In this document: one piece after another, positions 43,509 to 50,342 of the stretch | How positions within the stretch are numbered: the stretch's first letter is position 1 | Layout of the letters: every line of letters starts with the position of its first letter | Source: a virus | Length of the DNA: 55,179 bases | Virus record (IMG/VR): IMGVR_UViG_3300046734_000050 | Coordinates: 1 to 55,179 of that record | Direction: 5' to 3' (one strand) | Position numbers and translations under genes: made by a program | Notes under the pieces: model-generated | What the model saw: the letters and a program-made list of their open reading frames with translations, nothing else | Told to the model about the DNA's origin: nothing | Database searches by the model: none

Positions 43509-43639
43509 GCTATCTCCTGTGTCCAATAATCATACAAATCATTTACTGTTTCATCATCAGCTTCTTCAATCCATTTCCAAAGATTTCCTGCTAATCTTTC
43601 TTGTCTGATAATAAACTTTATCTTATCTTCACGTGTCAT
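43505..43639 (-). CDS. 44-residue early peptide
   Basis: ATG 43639 to TGA 43505 on the minus strand. The product (TREDKIKFIIRQERLAGNL, then WIEEADDETVNDLYDYW) is a compact helical protein of a kind often seen in marine phages as I recall. It has coupled overlaps on both sides and an AGATAAAAG stretch upstream. Unknown function. Confidence 0.55.
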   Translation of the reverse strand: MTREDKIKFIIRQERLAGNLWKWIEEADDETVNDLYDYWTQEIA

Positions 43640-43814
43640 CTTTTATCTCCCATATTGTATTATATTTTTGTGTTAATTGGTCAATGACATTCTCAATACA
43701 ATCTCCAACAGTAAAACTACTGCCATCATTATCCTTTGGTTTATCATATAACTTAGCTTGTTTGACTTGTTCTTTAATGTCATACATATCGCATAGCATA
43801 TCACTTATATTCAT
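43629..43814 (-). CDS. Small acidic early protein
   Basis: A 61-residue acidic protein with a GSSFTVGDCIENVIDQLTQKY core (split GSSFTVGDCI, ENVIDQLTQKY). It is coupled to the cell-wall hydrolase upstream (ATGA) and to the 44-residue gene downstream. No family recognised. Confidence 0.55.
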   Translation of the reverse strand: MNISDMLCDMYDIKEQVKQAKLYDKPKDNDGSSFTVGDCIENVIDQLTQKYNTIWEIKDDT

Positions 43815-44254
43815 TTCTTACTCCTTTCAATATCCCATCTATAAAATATGTGGTCATCTATTCTTGTTACATAAGTCTTAGTCTCTGCCCAACTAGGATT
43901 CACATAGTAGGCATGGTAGTGTGTCGCACCTTCAACAAAGTCATCTAGGTTGCCCTTGTATACACCACTTGCAACTTTCAATGCTTGCTTGATAGCTTCC
44001 TTGTTCTTAGGCTTGTCACTCTTACCATCACAGTACCAACTGAATTGGCATTTGTTCCTGATAGGTATAGATGGATTCCATTTGTATGTTAAGCCTTGTT
44101 TAACTACGTCACATACATTGTTAGGATACCTTTCATCCTTTACCCTATTCATTACAACTTGTGCTACTGCTACTTGCCCTATGAAACTTTGGTTCTTAGC
44201 TTCATGGTAGACATTGAGTGCTAGACACATGAGTGCTTCAATCATTATCGCCAA
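43811..44254 (-). CDS. SleB-type cell wall hydrolase
   Basis: A 147-residue Hydrolase_2 family protein: LNVYHEAKNQSFIGQVAVAQVVMNRV (split LNVYHEAKNQS, FIGQVAVAQVVMNRV) with catalytic Glu18, then CQFSWYCDG and the C-terminal GATHYHAYYVNPSW block. The family hydrolyses peptidoglycan, as in spore cortex SleB and lysis-related phage enzymes. No signal peptide is clear. It is unusual here because it belongs to the early operon, far from the late lysis cassette. It overlaps both neighbours. Confidence 0.87.
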   Translation of the reverse strand: MAIMIEALMCLALNVYHEAKNQSFIGQVAVAQVVMNRVKDERYPNNVCDVVKQGLTYKWNPSIPIRNKCQFSWYCDGKSDKPKNKEAIKQALKVASGVYKGNLDDFVEGATHYHAYYVNPSWAETKTYVTRIDDHIFYRWDIERSKK

Positions 44255-44478
44255 TCCCTTCTATCTAAGTCAAAGCTACGTCTTAAATCCCACATACTTT
44301 GCTCTAAGTTTCTTATGTCAGACAGATATAAGTCTTGACAATCAAACAACATCTGTAGTGCTGAACTTAAATGTTGTTCAGCTTCTTTAACTGCTTTCAT
44401 CTGTTCCTCACTCATGCCTTGAATACCTTTTTGTCTAGAGATTTCAATTAATTCAGATTTAGTTTTTTTCTTAGCCAT
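44245..44478 (-). CDS. Small coiled-coil protein
   Basis: A 77-residue helical protein with a Lys-rich N-terminus (AKKKTKSELIEIS) and a C-terminal charged helix rich in Arg and Asp. It overlaps the hydrolase start by 10 bases. AGGAGAACG precedes its ATG, which is fused to the upstream stop. Unknown function. Confidence 0.55.
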   Translation of the reverse strand: MAKKKTKSELIEISRQKGIQGMSEEQMKAVKEAEQHLSSALQMLFDCQDLYLSDIRNLEQSMWDLRRSFDLDRRDWR

Positions 44479-44639
44479 TATACGTTCTCCTCTGTTTCAT
44501 CAACTAAAAATTTTATTGTAACTTCTCCATAGTCATCTTCAATAAATTTGTAAGTTCCTTTATACTTATTAAGCCACTCAAAAAATTGTTCTCTATTCAT
44601 TTTATTATCTTCTACTATTCCTAATCTATACATTGTCAT
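44478..44639 (-). CDS. 53-residue early protein
   Basis: ATG 44639 to TAA 44478 on the minus strand, fused on both ends (TAATG) to the methyltransferase stop and the next start. The product (MYRLGIVEDNKMNREQFFEWLNKYKG, split MYRLGIVEDNK, REQFFEWLNKYKG) is acidic with a short beta strand pair at the end (GEVTIKFLVDE). The perfect coupling supports translation. Function unknown. Confidence 0.6.
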   Translation of the reverse strand: MTMYRLGIVEDNKMNREQFFEWLNKYKGTYKFIEDDYGEVTIKFLVDETEENV

Positions 44640-45865
44640 TATACCATCTCCTTGTTGTTGTTATACATTTCATGCCATGTCTCAGCTAATGGTATGCCCT
44701 TGAGTATATGTGCAATCACATCAACTGTCCACCCATTGCCAATCATTTTGTATCGCTGACTATTGGATACATGATTGGTATAGTTGTCAGGTAATGTCTG
44801 CAATCGTTCACACTCAAGTGGTGTCAGCTTTCGCCACATATCTTTAGAGACTAGCACGTTATCTTTTTGTACAGTAGTGAGACAGTTAGACTTCTCATCT
44901 TTGCGAACTTCTATCTGTCTTGTGTAAGGCAACTCAAGTTGATAATCTTTCCTAGTACCATGCTCATCTAGTCTACGATTAACAATCCTACCAATAGCAA
45001 CCTTTGGTTCTCTGTGTCCACCTTGCATGGTAGTAAGTGTAGGTGCTTTACCTTCTTGTGCATACACTCGCTTGATTGAGTCATGTCCTTTGAGGTCAGC
45101 AGTACCTACCCTAATCAATCCATCTTTGGACATGGTAGGGTTATCCTTGAGTACCATAGTACGTTGTTTACGTTCAATACTATTCCACCATACTGCACCA
45201 TTATATCTAGCAGTAAGACAATGAGACTTGCCATTGCTAGTCATCTCATCTGTAGCATAGCCATCTTCTAGTATGTTTTGCATAGTCAAACCCTTGCATA
45301 TCATAGGTGGTATAGTTATCTGCTCATACTTAGGATAGTGTTCAAAGTCATCTTCAACATCATAGTATAGTTTACCAAACCAATACAATCTGTATCTGTT
45401 TTGTGCTGATACATACTTAGAGTTTAATGCTTGTGGTTCAAATCCCATGTACTCAGATATCACATCTTGTGATTTTCTAGCCATACGTACATTCTCTAGC
45501 AGTACATACTTAGGCTTACACTCATCTCGTATACGTATGAAGTCAAAGAATAACTTACTACGTGGGTCATCAAAGTTAAGCTGATGTCCTGCGAATGAGA
45601 ATCCTTGACAAGGTGAACCACCCATAAGCAAATCAATAGGTGGGTCATAGTCTAAGGCATAATCAACACCCATACCTCTTTCGCTAGGCTTTACTTGTGT
45701 AACATCTCCTAGCTGAATAGTGTTAGGAAAGTTAGCTTGTGTCACTTTGATTGCATACTTATCAATCTCACTTGCATAGTAGTTGTCTACGTGAATACCT
45801 GCCCTTTGCAAGGCAAGTTGACCACCACTACAACCATCAAATAAACTTAGTACATTCATTACCAT
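44639..45865 (-). CDS. DNA cytosine-5 methyltransferase
   Basis: A 408-residue enzyme transferring a methyl group from S-adenosylmethionine to C5 of cytosine. Conserved motifs: I (SLFDGCSGGQLAL), IV (GGSPCQGFS with nucleophile Cys86), VI (LLENV, Glu124), VIII (AQNRYRLYW) and X (MIGNGWTVDVIAHIL). The target recognition region lies between about 200 and 345. No partner endonuclease gene is adjacent, so it is probably an orphan phage enzyme that masks DNA from host restriction or modifies regulation. ATGs at 45865 and 45859 are both possible. Confidence 0.9.
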   Translation of the reverse strand: MVMNVLSLFDGCSGGQLALQRAGIHVDNYYASEIDKYAIKVTQANFPNTIQLGDVTQVKPSERGMGVDYALDYDPPIDLLMGGSPCQGFSFAGHQLNFDDPRSKLFFDFIRIRDECKPKYVLLENVRMARKSQDVISEYMGFEPQALNSKYVSAQNRYRLYWFGKLYYDVEDDFEHYPKYEQITIPPMICKGLTMQNILEDGYATDEMTSNGKSHCLTARYNGAVWWNSIERKQRTMVLKDNPTMSKDGLIRVGTADLKGHDSIKRVYAQEGKAPTLTTMQGGHREPKVAIGRIVNRRLDEHGTRKDYQLELPYTRQIEVRKDEKSNCLTTVQKDNVLVSKDMWRKLTPLECERLQTLPDNYTNHVSNSQRYKMIGNGWTVDVIAHILKGIPLAETWHEMYNNNKEMV

Positions 45866-46140
45866 GTTCCTCCTAGTTTTCTTACCTTAACATACATTCT
45901 ATCTAGTTGTACAGCCAATCTTCTATACTTGATAAACCATTTTCTAACGTGTGGGTCTGATTGTTTCTCCACTTTATAGAATGGTAGCCTACCTTCTACG
46001 TTCAAAGTCACTTGTGAGAAGTCATCATTAGCACACTCCATGTCCTCTAAATTTTCATAGAGAGCATCAATAATCATTGACAACTCTTGTGGTTTTAGCT
46101 TTACATCTATCTCTTTTACTTTTGCACTTACGTCAGCCAT
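45859..46140 (-). CDS. Small early protein upstream of the methyltransferase
   Basis: A 93-residue protein with an acidic helix (LSMIIDALYENLEDMECAND) and a basic C-terminal helix (KWFIKYRRLAVQLDRMYVKV). It overlaps the methyltransferase start by seven bases. GGAG precedes the ATG. Unknown function. Confidence 0.6.
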   Translation of the reverse strand: MADVSAKVKEIDVKLKPQELSMIIDALYENLEDMECANDDFSQVTLNVEGRLPFYKVEKQSDPHVRKWFIKYRRLAVQLDRMYVKVRKLGGTW

Positions 46141-46141
46141 T

Positions 46142-46225
46142 TTATACTCCTATGTAACTTGAAAAATATAACACAACAAATGTGCTAATAATAAGCACAA
46201 TCATTGTATCCTTGTCGTTAGGCAT
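46142..46225 (-). CDS. 27-residue membrane peptide
   Basis: ATG 46225 lies inside the previous gene's end, and TAA is at 46142. The product is a single hydrophobic span (residues about 8-24) with a charged N-terminus. A GGGAAG stretch precedes the ATG, and the downstream gene's GGAG site lies at its 3' end. It otherwise explains a 77-base gap. Weakly supported by length. Confidence 0.4.
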   Translation of the reverse strand: MPNDKDTMIVLIISTFVVLYFSSYIGV

Positions 46226-46583
46226 CTTCCCATTCCTTAATGGTGAATCCTGCATTGCTATGATTTATAGCTTGCTTACCTATGAAGGTAATACTATGCC
46301 TTAACTCTTTAAGGGTTGAATGAGCAGACACACTCTCTCCTCTATCATCAAGACCTAGCACTAAACCCTTACCACCTATAGGTGTATAGGCATCTTTGTG
46401 AAGAAAGAAGTGATTGTTTTCCTTAAGCAATCCTTCATCGTCTACAAAAATAGTATCCTCATTTGGAATGTCCACAACACCAAAGGTACTAGCATCTATG
46501 TGCTTGTATATCTGTGTGTAATCTCCGTTGTATTCTACCTCTTCGATTGTTTCGTTGATTGGGTCAATTAGTATTGCTCTCAT
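46218..46583 (-). CDS. DUF3846-like protein
   Basis: A 121-residue protein with AILIDPINETIEEVEYNGDYTQIYKHI (split AILIDPINETIEEVEY, NGDYTQIYKHI) and IFVDDEGLLKENNHFF, the layout of DUF3846 proteins found in phages and plasmids. The activity is unknown. A shared base couples it to the upstream gene. Confidence 0.65.
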   Translation of the reverse strand: MRAILIDPINETIEEVEYNGDYTQIYKHIDASTFGVVDIPNEDTIFVDDEGLLKENNHFFLHKDAYTPIGGKGLVLGLDDRGESVSAHSTLKELRHSITFIGKQAINHSNAGFTIKEWEDA

Positions 46584-46765
46584 TAGTTGTACTCCTTCAC
46601 ATATAAAAATTCTATTCTCTCGTTTGGGTGAACTGCTCTAGCAGTATCCATAGCATGTTCAATTGCATACTCCCATGATGCATCAGGTAGGGCATCAGAG
46701 TGGACATTAACTTGCCCACTCTCTGCACCTATCTTGATACCTACTTGCCAATATGGTATTGTCAT
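46583..46765 (-). CDS. Small early protein
   Basis: A 60-residue protein, beta-alpha-beta by pattern (WQVGIKIGAESGQVNV, WEYAIEHAMDTARAV, RIEFLYVKEY). It is joined to neighbours by single-base overlaps. No family recognised. Confidence 0.6.
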   Translation of the reverse strand: MTIPYWQVGIKIGAESGQVNVHSDALPDASWEYAIEHAMDTARAVHPNERIEFLYVKEYN

Positions 46766-47142
46766 TAGGCTACCTTTCTCTTTCTGCCTAGCTTAGACTT
46801 GGCTAGGTCTTTGAGGTTACTTACTTTGAAAGAACCATAGCTTTTACTATTGAACTCTTTCCCTTTTCTGATTGCTCTGCAAACTGAGGTTAAGTCTTGT
46901 ATTAAGACCATGAAAGCAGTAGTCGCAGTATTCTGTATGTAGAATCCTTCGTCTGCTTTAGCACCTCTAGACATCTCTAAAGACAGCTTGTACAGTTTCA
47001 TCTTAGATAGTGGTAAACCTACCACCTCTTCATATATAGGCTGAAGAGTATCAAAAAGGTTTTGACCTCTCTCGCTTAAACATTGACCTGTACGACCTGT
47101 AGATTGCTTCCAATAGGAAACGTTGAATGTCTTCTTACTCAT
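46765..47142 (-). CDS. Early protein with basic C-terminus
   Basis: A 125-residue protein, mainly helical, with a Lys/Arg-rich end (LAKSKLGRKRKVA). An AAAGGAGAAC site lies upstream, and a GTCCAACATTGGAC dyad sits 26 bases before the start. The basic tail suggests nucleic-acid binding, otherwise unknown. Confidence 0.6.
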   Translation of the reverse strand: MSKKTFNVSYWKQSTGRTGQCLSERGQNLFDTLQPIYEEVVGLPLSKMKLYKLSLEMSRGAKADEGFYIQNTATTAFMVLIQDLTSVCRAIRKGKEFNSKSYGSFKVSNLKDLAKSKLGRKRKVA

Positions 47143-47168
47143 AGTGTTCTCCTTTCATTGAGAGTTAG

Positions 47169-47184
47169 TGTCCAACATTGGACA
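47169..47184. promoter_or_regulatory. Dyad GTCCAACATTGGAC, copy 1
   Basis: Seven-base arms (TGTCCAA / TTGGACA) around CA, in the leader of the gene at 46765-47142. It is one of six copies within 3.3 kb, all with the same central CA on the plus strand. Confidence 0.75.
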
Positions 47185-47195
47185 GTTACTTTGCA

Positions 47196-47336
47196 TTATG
47201 CAAAATTCCGTTCTTGTATGTTACGTTTAACTTTACGTAAGGCTTGTCTGTCTCGCTTCCAATCATCACGTTTATCTTTCTTGACTGTCTTCTTAACAGA
47301 AATCTTTTCAAATGTTTCGTATTTAATCTTTCGCAA
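47196..47336 (-). CDS. 46-residue basic protein, TTG start
   Basis: TTG 47336 to TAA 47196 on the minus strand, with TGGAGA six bases upstream. The product (RKIKYETFEKISVKKTVKKD, then DDWKRDRQALRKVKRN) is about 40 percent Lys/Arg, a likely nucleic-acid binder. A leader hairpin of the same family as four other early genes lies 26 bases upstream of the start, which argues that this frame is a gene. A longer frame at 47186-47386 in another phase has no such support. Confidence 0.55.
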   Translation of the reverse strand: MRKIKYETFEKISVKKTVKKDKRDDWKRDRQALRKVKRNIQERNFA

Positions 47337-47361
47337 TTTAATCTCCAATAGTTATAATAAT

Positions 47362-47403
47362 ATATATATAATACTTTCATATACATTTAAGTATTATATA
47401 TAT
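47362..47403 (-). other. Leader hairpin 1
   Basis: A 15-bp AT-rich stem (47362-47376 with 47389-47403) and a 12-base loop; the loop-closing pairs are CTT/AAG. It lies 10 bases after the stop of the upstream gene and 26 bases before the TTG start at 47336. It belongs to a family of five. Confidence 0.75.
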
Positions 47404-47411
47404 TATAATTG

Positions 47412-48146
47412 TTATATGTACTTAGCACCTGTTCCATGTCCTACAATAGCAATGCTCTTTGCATTGATAACTGAACCACTACAAAGCTTACAGCTTTCAC
47501 AGGTAGTACGTCTACCTGCTTCTTCTGATGCAGGACATAGAACTTCTTCACCTTTGACTACAGAGTCAACAGATTTGATTACTCTGAAGGTTCTGATACC
47601 ACTAGCCCAAGCACTTTGTGCTTCTTCTAGAGTGTCAGCACTCTTCATACAAAGGTCATATCTTTGATTGACCTTCTGATGTGTATAGCCCGTTCTACCT
47701 TTTGAGTAAGATAGAAGGCTATCCCAAATATAAGATGGTACTGCTGATGGGTCACCATAAGACCCAAGTCTTATGATGTTATCCTTGCCAAGTTCAGCTA
47801 AATCATTATGTCCTTGAACATAATCATAATTACCCTTCTTGTATGTTTTCCAAACATTCAAAGGTGCTTGGTAGATTGCAACATAGCAAGCCCTATTTTC
47901 AGCTAACTTCCTATCGGAAGAAGCATCAACAGCAGTACCTCGAAGCTTACAGTCTCCACAAATAGAATAGTCCAAGCCAAGCTTATTAGCTTCACGTGGG
48001 TCTATGTCCTTGCAAAGTATCCATGTCTGTATCATGCTACCTGTCTTGCTATTGCTAGAATCCTTATCAAATCCCGTTGCAATAACAACAATATCTTGAC
48101 CATCAATCATTGATTGACCTTCATATAAAATGTAACCATTAGCCAT
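47412..48146 (-). CDS. Cys-rich early protein conserved in marine phages
   Basis: A 244-residue protein with paired cysteines (SICGDCKLRG near residue 63; ESCKLCSG near 220, preceded by RRTTC) that probably bind zinc. A central block RLGSYGDPSAVPSYIW and YTHQKVNQRYDL match a conserved phage protein I cannot name. A leader hairpin and a CGGAGAA ribosome site precede the ATG. It may handle nucleic acid. Unknown. Confidence 0.65.
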   Translation of the reverse strand: MANGYILYEGQSMIDGQDIVVIATGFDKDSSNSKTGSMIQTWILCKDIDPREANKLGLDYSICGDCKLRGTAVDASSDRKLAENRACYVAIYQAPLNVWKTYKKGNYDYVQGHNDLAELGKDNIIRLGSYGDPSAVPSYIWDSLLSYSKGRTGYTHQKVNQRYDLCMKSADTLEEAQSAWASGIRTFRVIKSVDSVVKGEEVLCPASEEAGRRTTCESCKLCSGSVINAKSIAIVGHGTGAKYI

Positions 48147-48176
48147 TGTATTCTCCGTGATGTTTAAGTTATATAT

Positions 48177-48218
48177 ATAATAAATATACTTTCATATACA
48201 TTCAAGTATATTTATTAT
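48177..48218 (-). other. Leader hairpin 2
   Basis: A 15-bp stem (48177-48191 with 48204-48218) and a 12-base loop (48192-48203) whose sequence is nearly identical to the loop of hairpin 1. It starts 30 bases upstream of the ATG at 48146. Confidence 0.8.
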
Positions 48219-48225
48219 TATATTA

Positions 48226-48459
48226 CTAAAGTTTTTTATCTAGTGCAGTCCATAGTCCATCAAGTTCATTGATGTCGTAGTATCCATAGCCTAGCTTTTT
48301 ACCTTCGGTATCTTCTATGTAAAAACCTCTATCATCAGACTGCCACTTCTCCCATATATTTCCAATATATCCAAATGAATAATCTTTTGGAAGATTGTTT
48401 TCAATCTTATCATAGTACTTACGGAACTTCTCTCTATCAATATCTTTAAAATGTATCAT
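48226..48459 (-). CDS. Small early protein
   Basis: A 77-residue acidic-aromatic protein (YYDKIENNLPKDYSFGYIG, then GLWTALDKKL). It starts one base after the stop of the upstream gene. The hairpin 2 element begins eight bases after its own stop. No family recognised. Confidence 0.55.
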   Translation of the reverse strand: MIHFKDIDREKFRKYYDKIENNLPKDYSFGYIGNIWEKWQSDDRGFYIEDTEGKKLGYGYYDINELDGLWTALDKKL

Positions 48460-48460
48460 T

Positions 48461-48712
48461 TTAATACTCCCTAACTCTATCGTAGATATAAAGATACTCT
48501 TTAATATCTAGTAATATTTCATCATACTCTTTCTTTGCCAAGTCTTTTAACCCTTCCTCATAGGAAGAATAACTAGAAACGATTTGATTAAGAGATATGT
48601 ATCGTAAGACACAACTCCCTTCCTTAAGGTTTTCAACCTTTTCTAGCACGTACCTGCTACCCTTTGCTATGATGTCAGAAGGCAAATCTTGATATCCATA
48701 ATTAAATCTCAT
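48461..48712 (-). CDS. Small early protein
   Basis: An 83-residue helical protein, rich in Tyr, Leu and acidic residues (EILLDIKEYLYIYDRVREY at the end). A GGAGATTAAT site precedes the ATG, and a dyad copy lies about 32 bases upstream. No family recognised. Confidence 0.55.
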   Translation of the reverse strand: MRFNYGYQDLPSDIIAKGSRYVLEKVENLKEGSCVLRYISLNQIVSSYSSYEEGLKDLAKKEYDEILLDIKEYLYIYDRVREY

Positions 48713-48743
48713 ATTAATCTCCGATTAAAAGTTAAAATTAAAG

Positions 48744-48759
48744 TGTCCAACATTGGACA
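48744..48759. promoter_or_regulatory. Dyad GTCCAACATTGGAC, copy 2
   Basis: Perfect seven-base arms in the leader of the gene at 48461-48712, directly after the stop of the gene at 48761-49030. Confidence 0.75.
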
Positions 48760-48760
48760 G

Positions 48761-49030
48761 TTAGTACTCATCAGAGTACACTTCTCCGAAGTCTTCCCAC
48801 TCCTGCTCCCATGAAGGCTGACCATCATCTTCGTCTTCTTCTCCGAAGAACTCAGCCCACTCCGAAGGAGTTACACCTGTCTTAATGAACTCTCGTTCAT
48901 CAGCAGATAAGTTTGGCATGGCATCTTGAATAAGAGTACCATTCTCCCAAGAGCTTAATTGCTCTTGAGTTACATCAATGTCCATTGTATGAACATTGTT
49001 AGTAAAAGCTGACATTCTTGTAATTTTCAT
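48761..49030 (-). CDS. Conserved acidic early protein
   Basis: An 89-residue protein with DIDVTQEQLSSWENG, LIQDAMPNLSADEREFIKTG (split LIQDAMPNLSADER, EFIKTGVTPSEW) and a very acidic C-terminus. The block is a conserved small protein in marine and other phages as I recall. The strong negative charge at the end could mimic DNA. A hairpin and a dyad precede the gene. Confidence 0.6.
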   Translation of the reverse strand: MKITRMSAFTNNVHTMDIDVTQEQLSSWENGTLIQDAMPNLSADEREFIKTGVTPSEWAEFFGEEDEDDGQPSWEQEWEDFGEVYSDEY

Positions 49031-49053
49031 AATAAACTCCGTTTAAGTTAAAG

Positions 49054-49069
49054 TGTCCAACATTGGACT
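49054..49069. promoter_or_regulatory. Dyad GTCCAACATTGGAC, copy 3
   Basis: Six-base arms intact, with the outermost pair lost (T/T). It lies between leader hairpin 3 and the ATG at 49030. Confidence 0.75.
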
Positions 49070-49077
49070 GTTTAAGT

Positions 49078-49125
49078 TATATATATAATAAATAATATTT
49101 CATTAAAATATTATATTATTTATTA
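49078..49125 (-). other. Leader hairpin 3 (imperfect)
   Basis: An AT-rich stem of about 9 bp next to the loop and more pairs outside a small bulge. The loop is shorter and lacks the conserved sequence of the others. Its flanks (AGTAATATAATAATAAAT and TATATATAACTT on the transcript) match those of hairpin 2, so it belongs to the same family. It lies about 48 bases upstream of ATG 49030. Confidence 0.6.
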
Positions 49126-49133
49126 TTATATTA

Positions 49134-49349
49134 CTAATTGTTTCGGAAATGGTGGATTATAAATAATCCTGTCATTAACAAAGTTAATCCCATTGCTCCG
49201 ATTAAACCAACAAACATTATTCCCAAAGGGAATCCTTGGTTGATTGCTTCGCTCATGTAATAACCTTCCTCTTCTGATAAGGTTATCCAAGCCATTAAAG
49301 TTACAGGTATTCCTAAAAGGAATATTAATACTCCATCTAATTTACTCAT
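49134..49349 (-). CDS. Two-span small membrane protein
   Basis: A 71-residue protein with membrane segments at about residues 5-23 and 42-66 and an HHFRNN tail. It is an early gene starting one base after the upstream stop, with a GGAG site. It could be an early host-envelope modifier or superinfection-exclusion protein, inferred only from topology. Confidence 0.6.
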   Translation of the reverse strand: MSKLDGVLIFLLGIPVTLMAWITLSEEEGYYMSEAINQGFPLGIMFVGLIGAMGLTLLMTGLFIIHHFRNN

Positions 49350-49350
49350 T

Positions 49351-49617
49351 TTAAACTCCGTTTAACATTTCATCTAACATTGCAATAGCTTCGCTATTGT
49401 CAGAGTGTCCAACATTGGACAGTTTACCTTTGGTAAGAGCTTCTTTGAACATCTTAGTTTCAAGTTCATTCTTTCTTGAAACATAAACTTCCAATGGCTC
49501 ATCATGGTCTTTGACCATCTGAATCCAATTACTTCGTAATGGTTTATGTTTATAATTAGAACCAAAGCTTCGCTTTACAGTAGTTTTACACCAAAGTTTT
49601 CTTTTAAGTCTCGCCAT
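49351..49617 (-). CDS. Basic early protein containing a dyad element
   Basis: An 88-residue protein with a very basic N-terminus (ARLKRKLWCKTTVKRSF) suggesting nucleic-acid binding. Near the C-terminus the SNVGHS stretch is encoded by a GTCCAACATTGGAC dyad (49406-49421). AGGAGATAAAC precedes the ATG, and hairpin 4 lies 14 bases upstream. Confidence 0.6.
   Translation of the reverse strand: MARLKRKLWCKTTVKRSFGSNYKHKPLRSNWIQMVKDHDEPLEVYVSRKNELETKMFKEALTKGKLSNVGHSDNSEAIAMLDEMLNGV
49406..49421. promoter_or_regulatory. Dyad GTCCAACATTGGAC, copy 4 (inside a gene)
   Basis: Perfect seven-base arms within the coding sequence of the 88-residue basic protein, read as SNVGHS. Confidence 0.7.
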
Positions 49618-49630
49618 GTTTATCTCCTAA

Positions 49631-49685
49631 GATATATATAATAATTAATACTTTCGTAAGTATTCAAGTATTAATTATTTATATC
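49631..49685 (-). other. Leader hairpin 4
   Basis: A 14-bp stem (49640-49653 with 49666-49679) with a 12-base loop, extended by an outer 6-bp GATATA/TATATC stem across a three-base bulge. It ends 14 bases before the ATG at 49617. Confidence 0.8.
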
Positions 49686-49724
49686 TCTAAATGTTAAAGT
49701 TATCATTCACAAAGAAGATAGCTG

Positions 49725-50327
49725 TTAAGCTACCTTCTTAAGGTTATCTTCTTCTAAAAGAGCTAATTGCTCTTTAAGGGCTTTGATGAAGTCACTCTTT
49801 GAGATACCATTGGTATCACAAGCTAGTATAGCTTCAAAAGCTACATCAGAAGCTGAAAGCTTCTTTTGAACCTTCGGTTCTTCTTTGACAGACTGTCCAA
49901 CATTGGACTCTTCAGAAGAAGTATCTTCTGTAGTTTGAGACTCTGTCTCATCTTGAACCTTTGGTTCATCTTTTGGCTTATTAGCCAAGCTGTAAGCTCT
50001 TTGCAGAGCAGTTAAAGAGGTAAACCTCTTCTTAGGGTTTTGGTTTAACCAAGTGACTATGTCACTATGATTGGAGAATAACCATAAAGCTTCGCTTTTT
50101 CTTCTTCTATCGATGGAATTAATTCCATACTTTAAGGCTAAAGCCTTACTAATAATCTTAACATTTTCAATGGTTAAGATTTCAGACTGTAGCTTTCCAA
50201 GCTCAAAGTCAAAACTCTCCTTGCTGAAAACCATCTTTGTAGTTTTCACTTTCAAAGCCTTTTGCTCTTTGTTGTAGATTTTAGTTAAGTTTGAACCGAT
50301 TGACTGAAGTGTTGAAATGTTAGTCAT
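49725..50327 (-). CDS. First leftward early gene, putative regulator
   Basis: A 200-residue protein, the first gene after the early promoter. The N-terminal half is basic and helical (VKTTKMVFSKESFDFELG, YGINSIDRRRKSEALW). The middle is acidic and low-complexity, with a repeated EPKVQ unit around a dyad-encoded SNVGQS. The C-terminus is helical (LSASDVAFEAILACDTNG). I do not recognise it. Its place suggests an early regulator or host-takeover protein. AGGAGAAAAC precedes the ATG. Confidence 0.6.
   Translation of the reverse strand: MTNISTLQSIGSNLTKIYNKEQKALKVKTTKMVFSKESFDFELGKLQSEILTIENVKIISKALALKYGINSIDRRRKSEALWLFSNHSDIVTWLNQNPKKRFTSLTALQRAYSLANKPKDEPKVQDETESQTTEDTSSEESNVGQSVKEEPKVQKKLSASDVAFEAILACDTNGISKSDFIKALKEQLALLEEDNLKKVA
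49894..49909. promoter_or_regulatory. Dyad GTCCAACATTGGAC, copy 5 (inside a gene)
   Basis: Six-base arms around CA, in the acidic middle of the first early gene, read as SNVGQS in the same codon phase as copy 4. Confidence 0.7.
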
Positions 50328-50342
50328 ATGTTTTCTCCTAAG

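Noticed and set aside
47186-47386. A 66-codon leftward frame
   Set aside because: Its first part lies within the leader hairpin stem; the alternative 46-codon frame has a ribosome site and sensible composition.
47083-47667. A 194-codon rightward frame in the early region
   Set aside because: It crosses AT-rich hairpin DNA and three leftward genes, with no ribosome site and an improbable composition.
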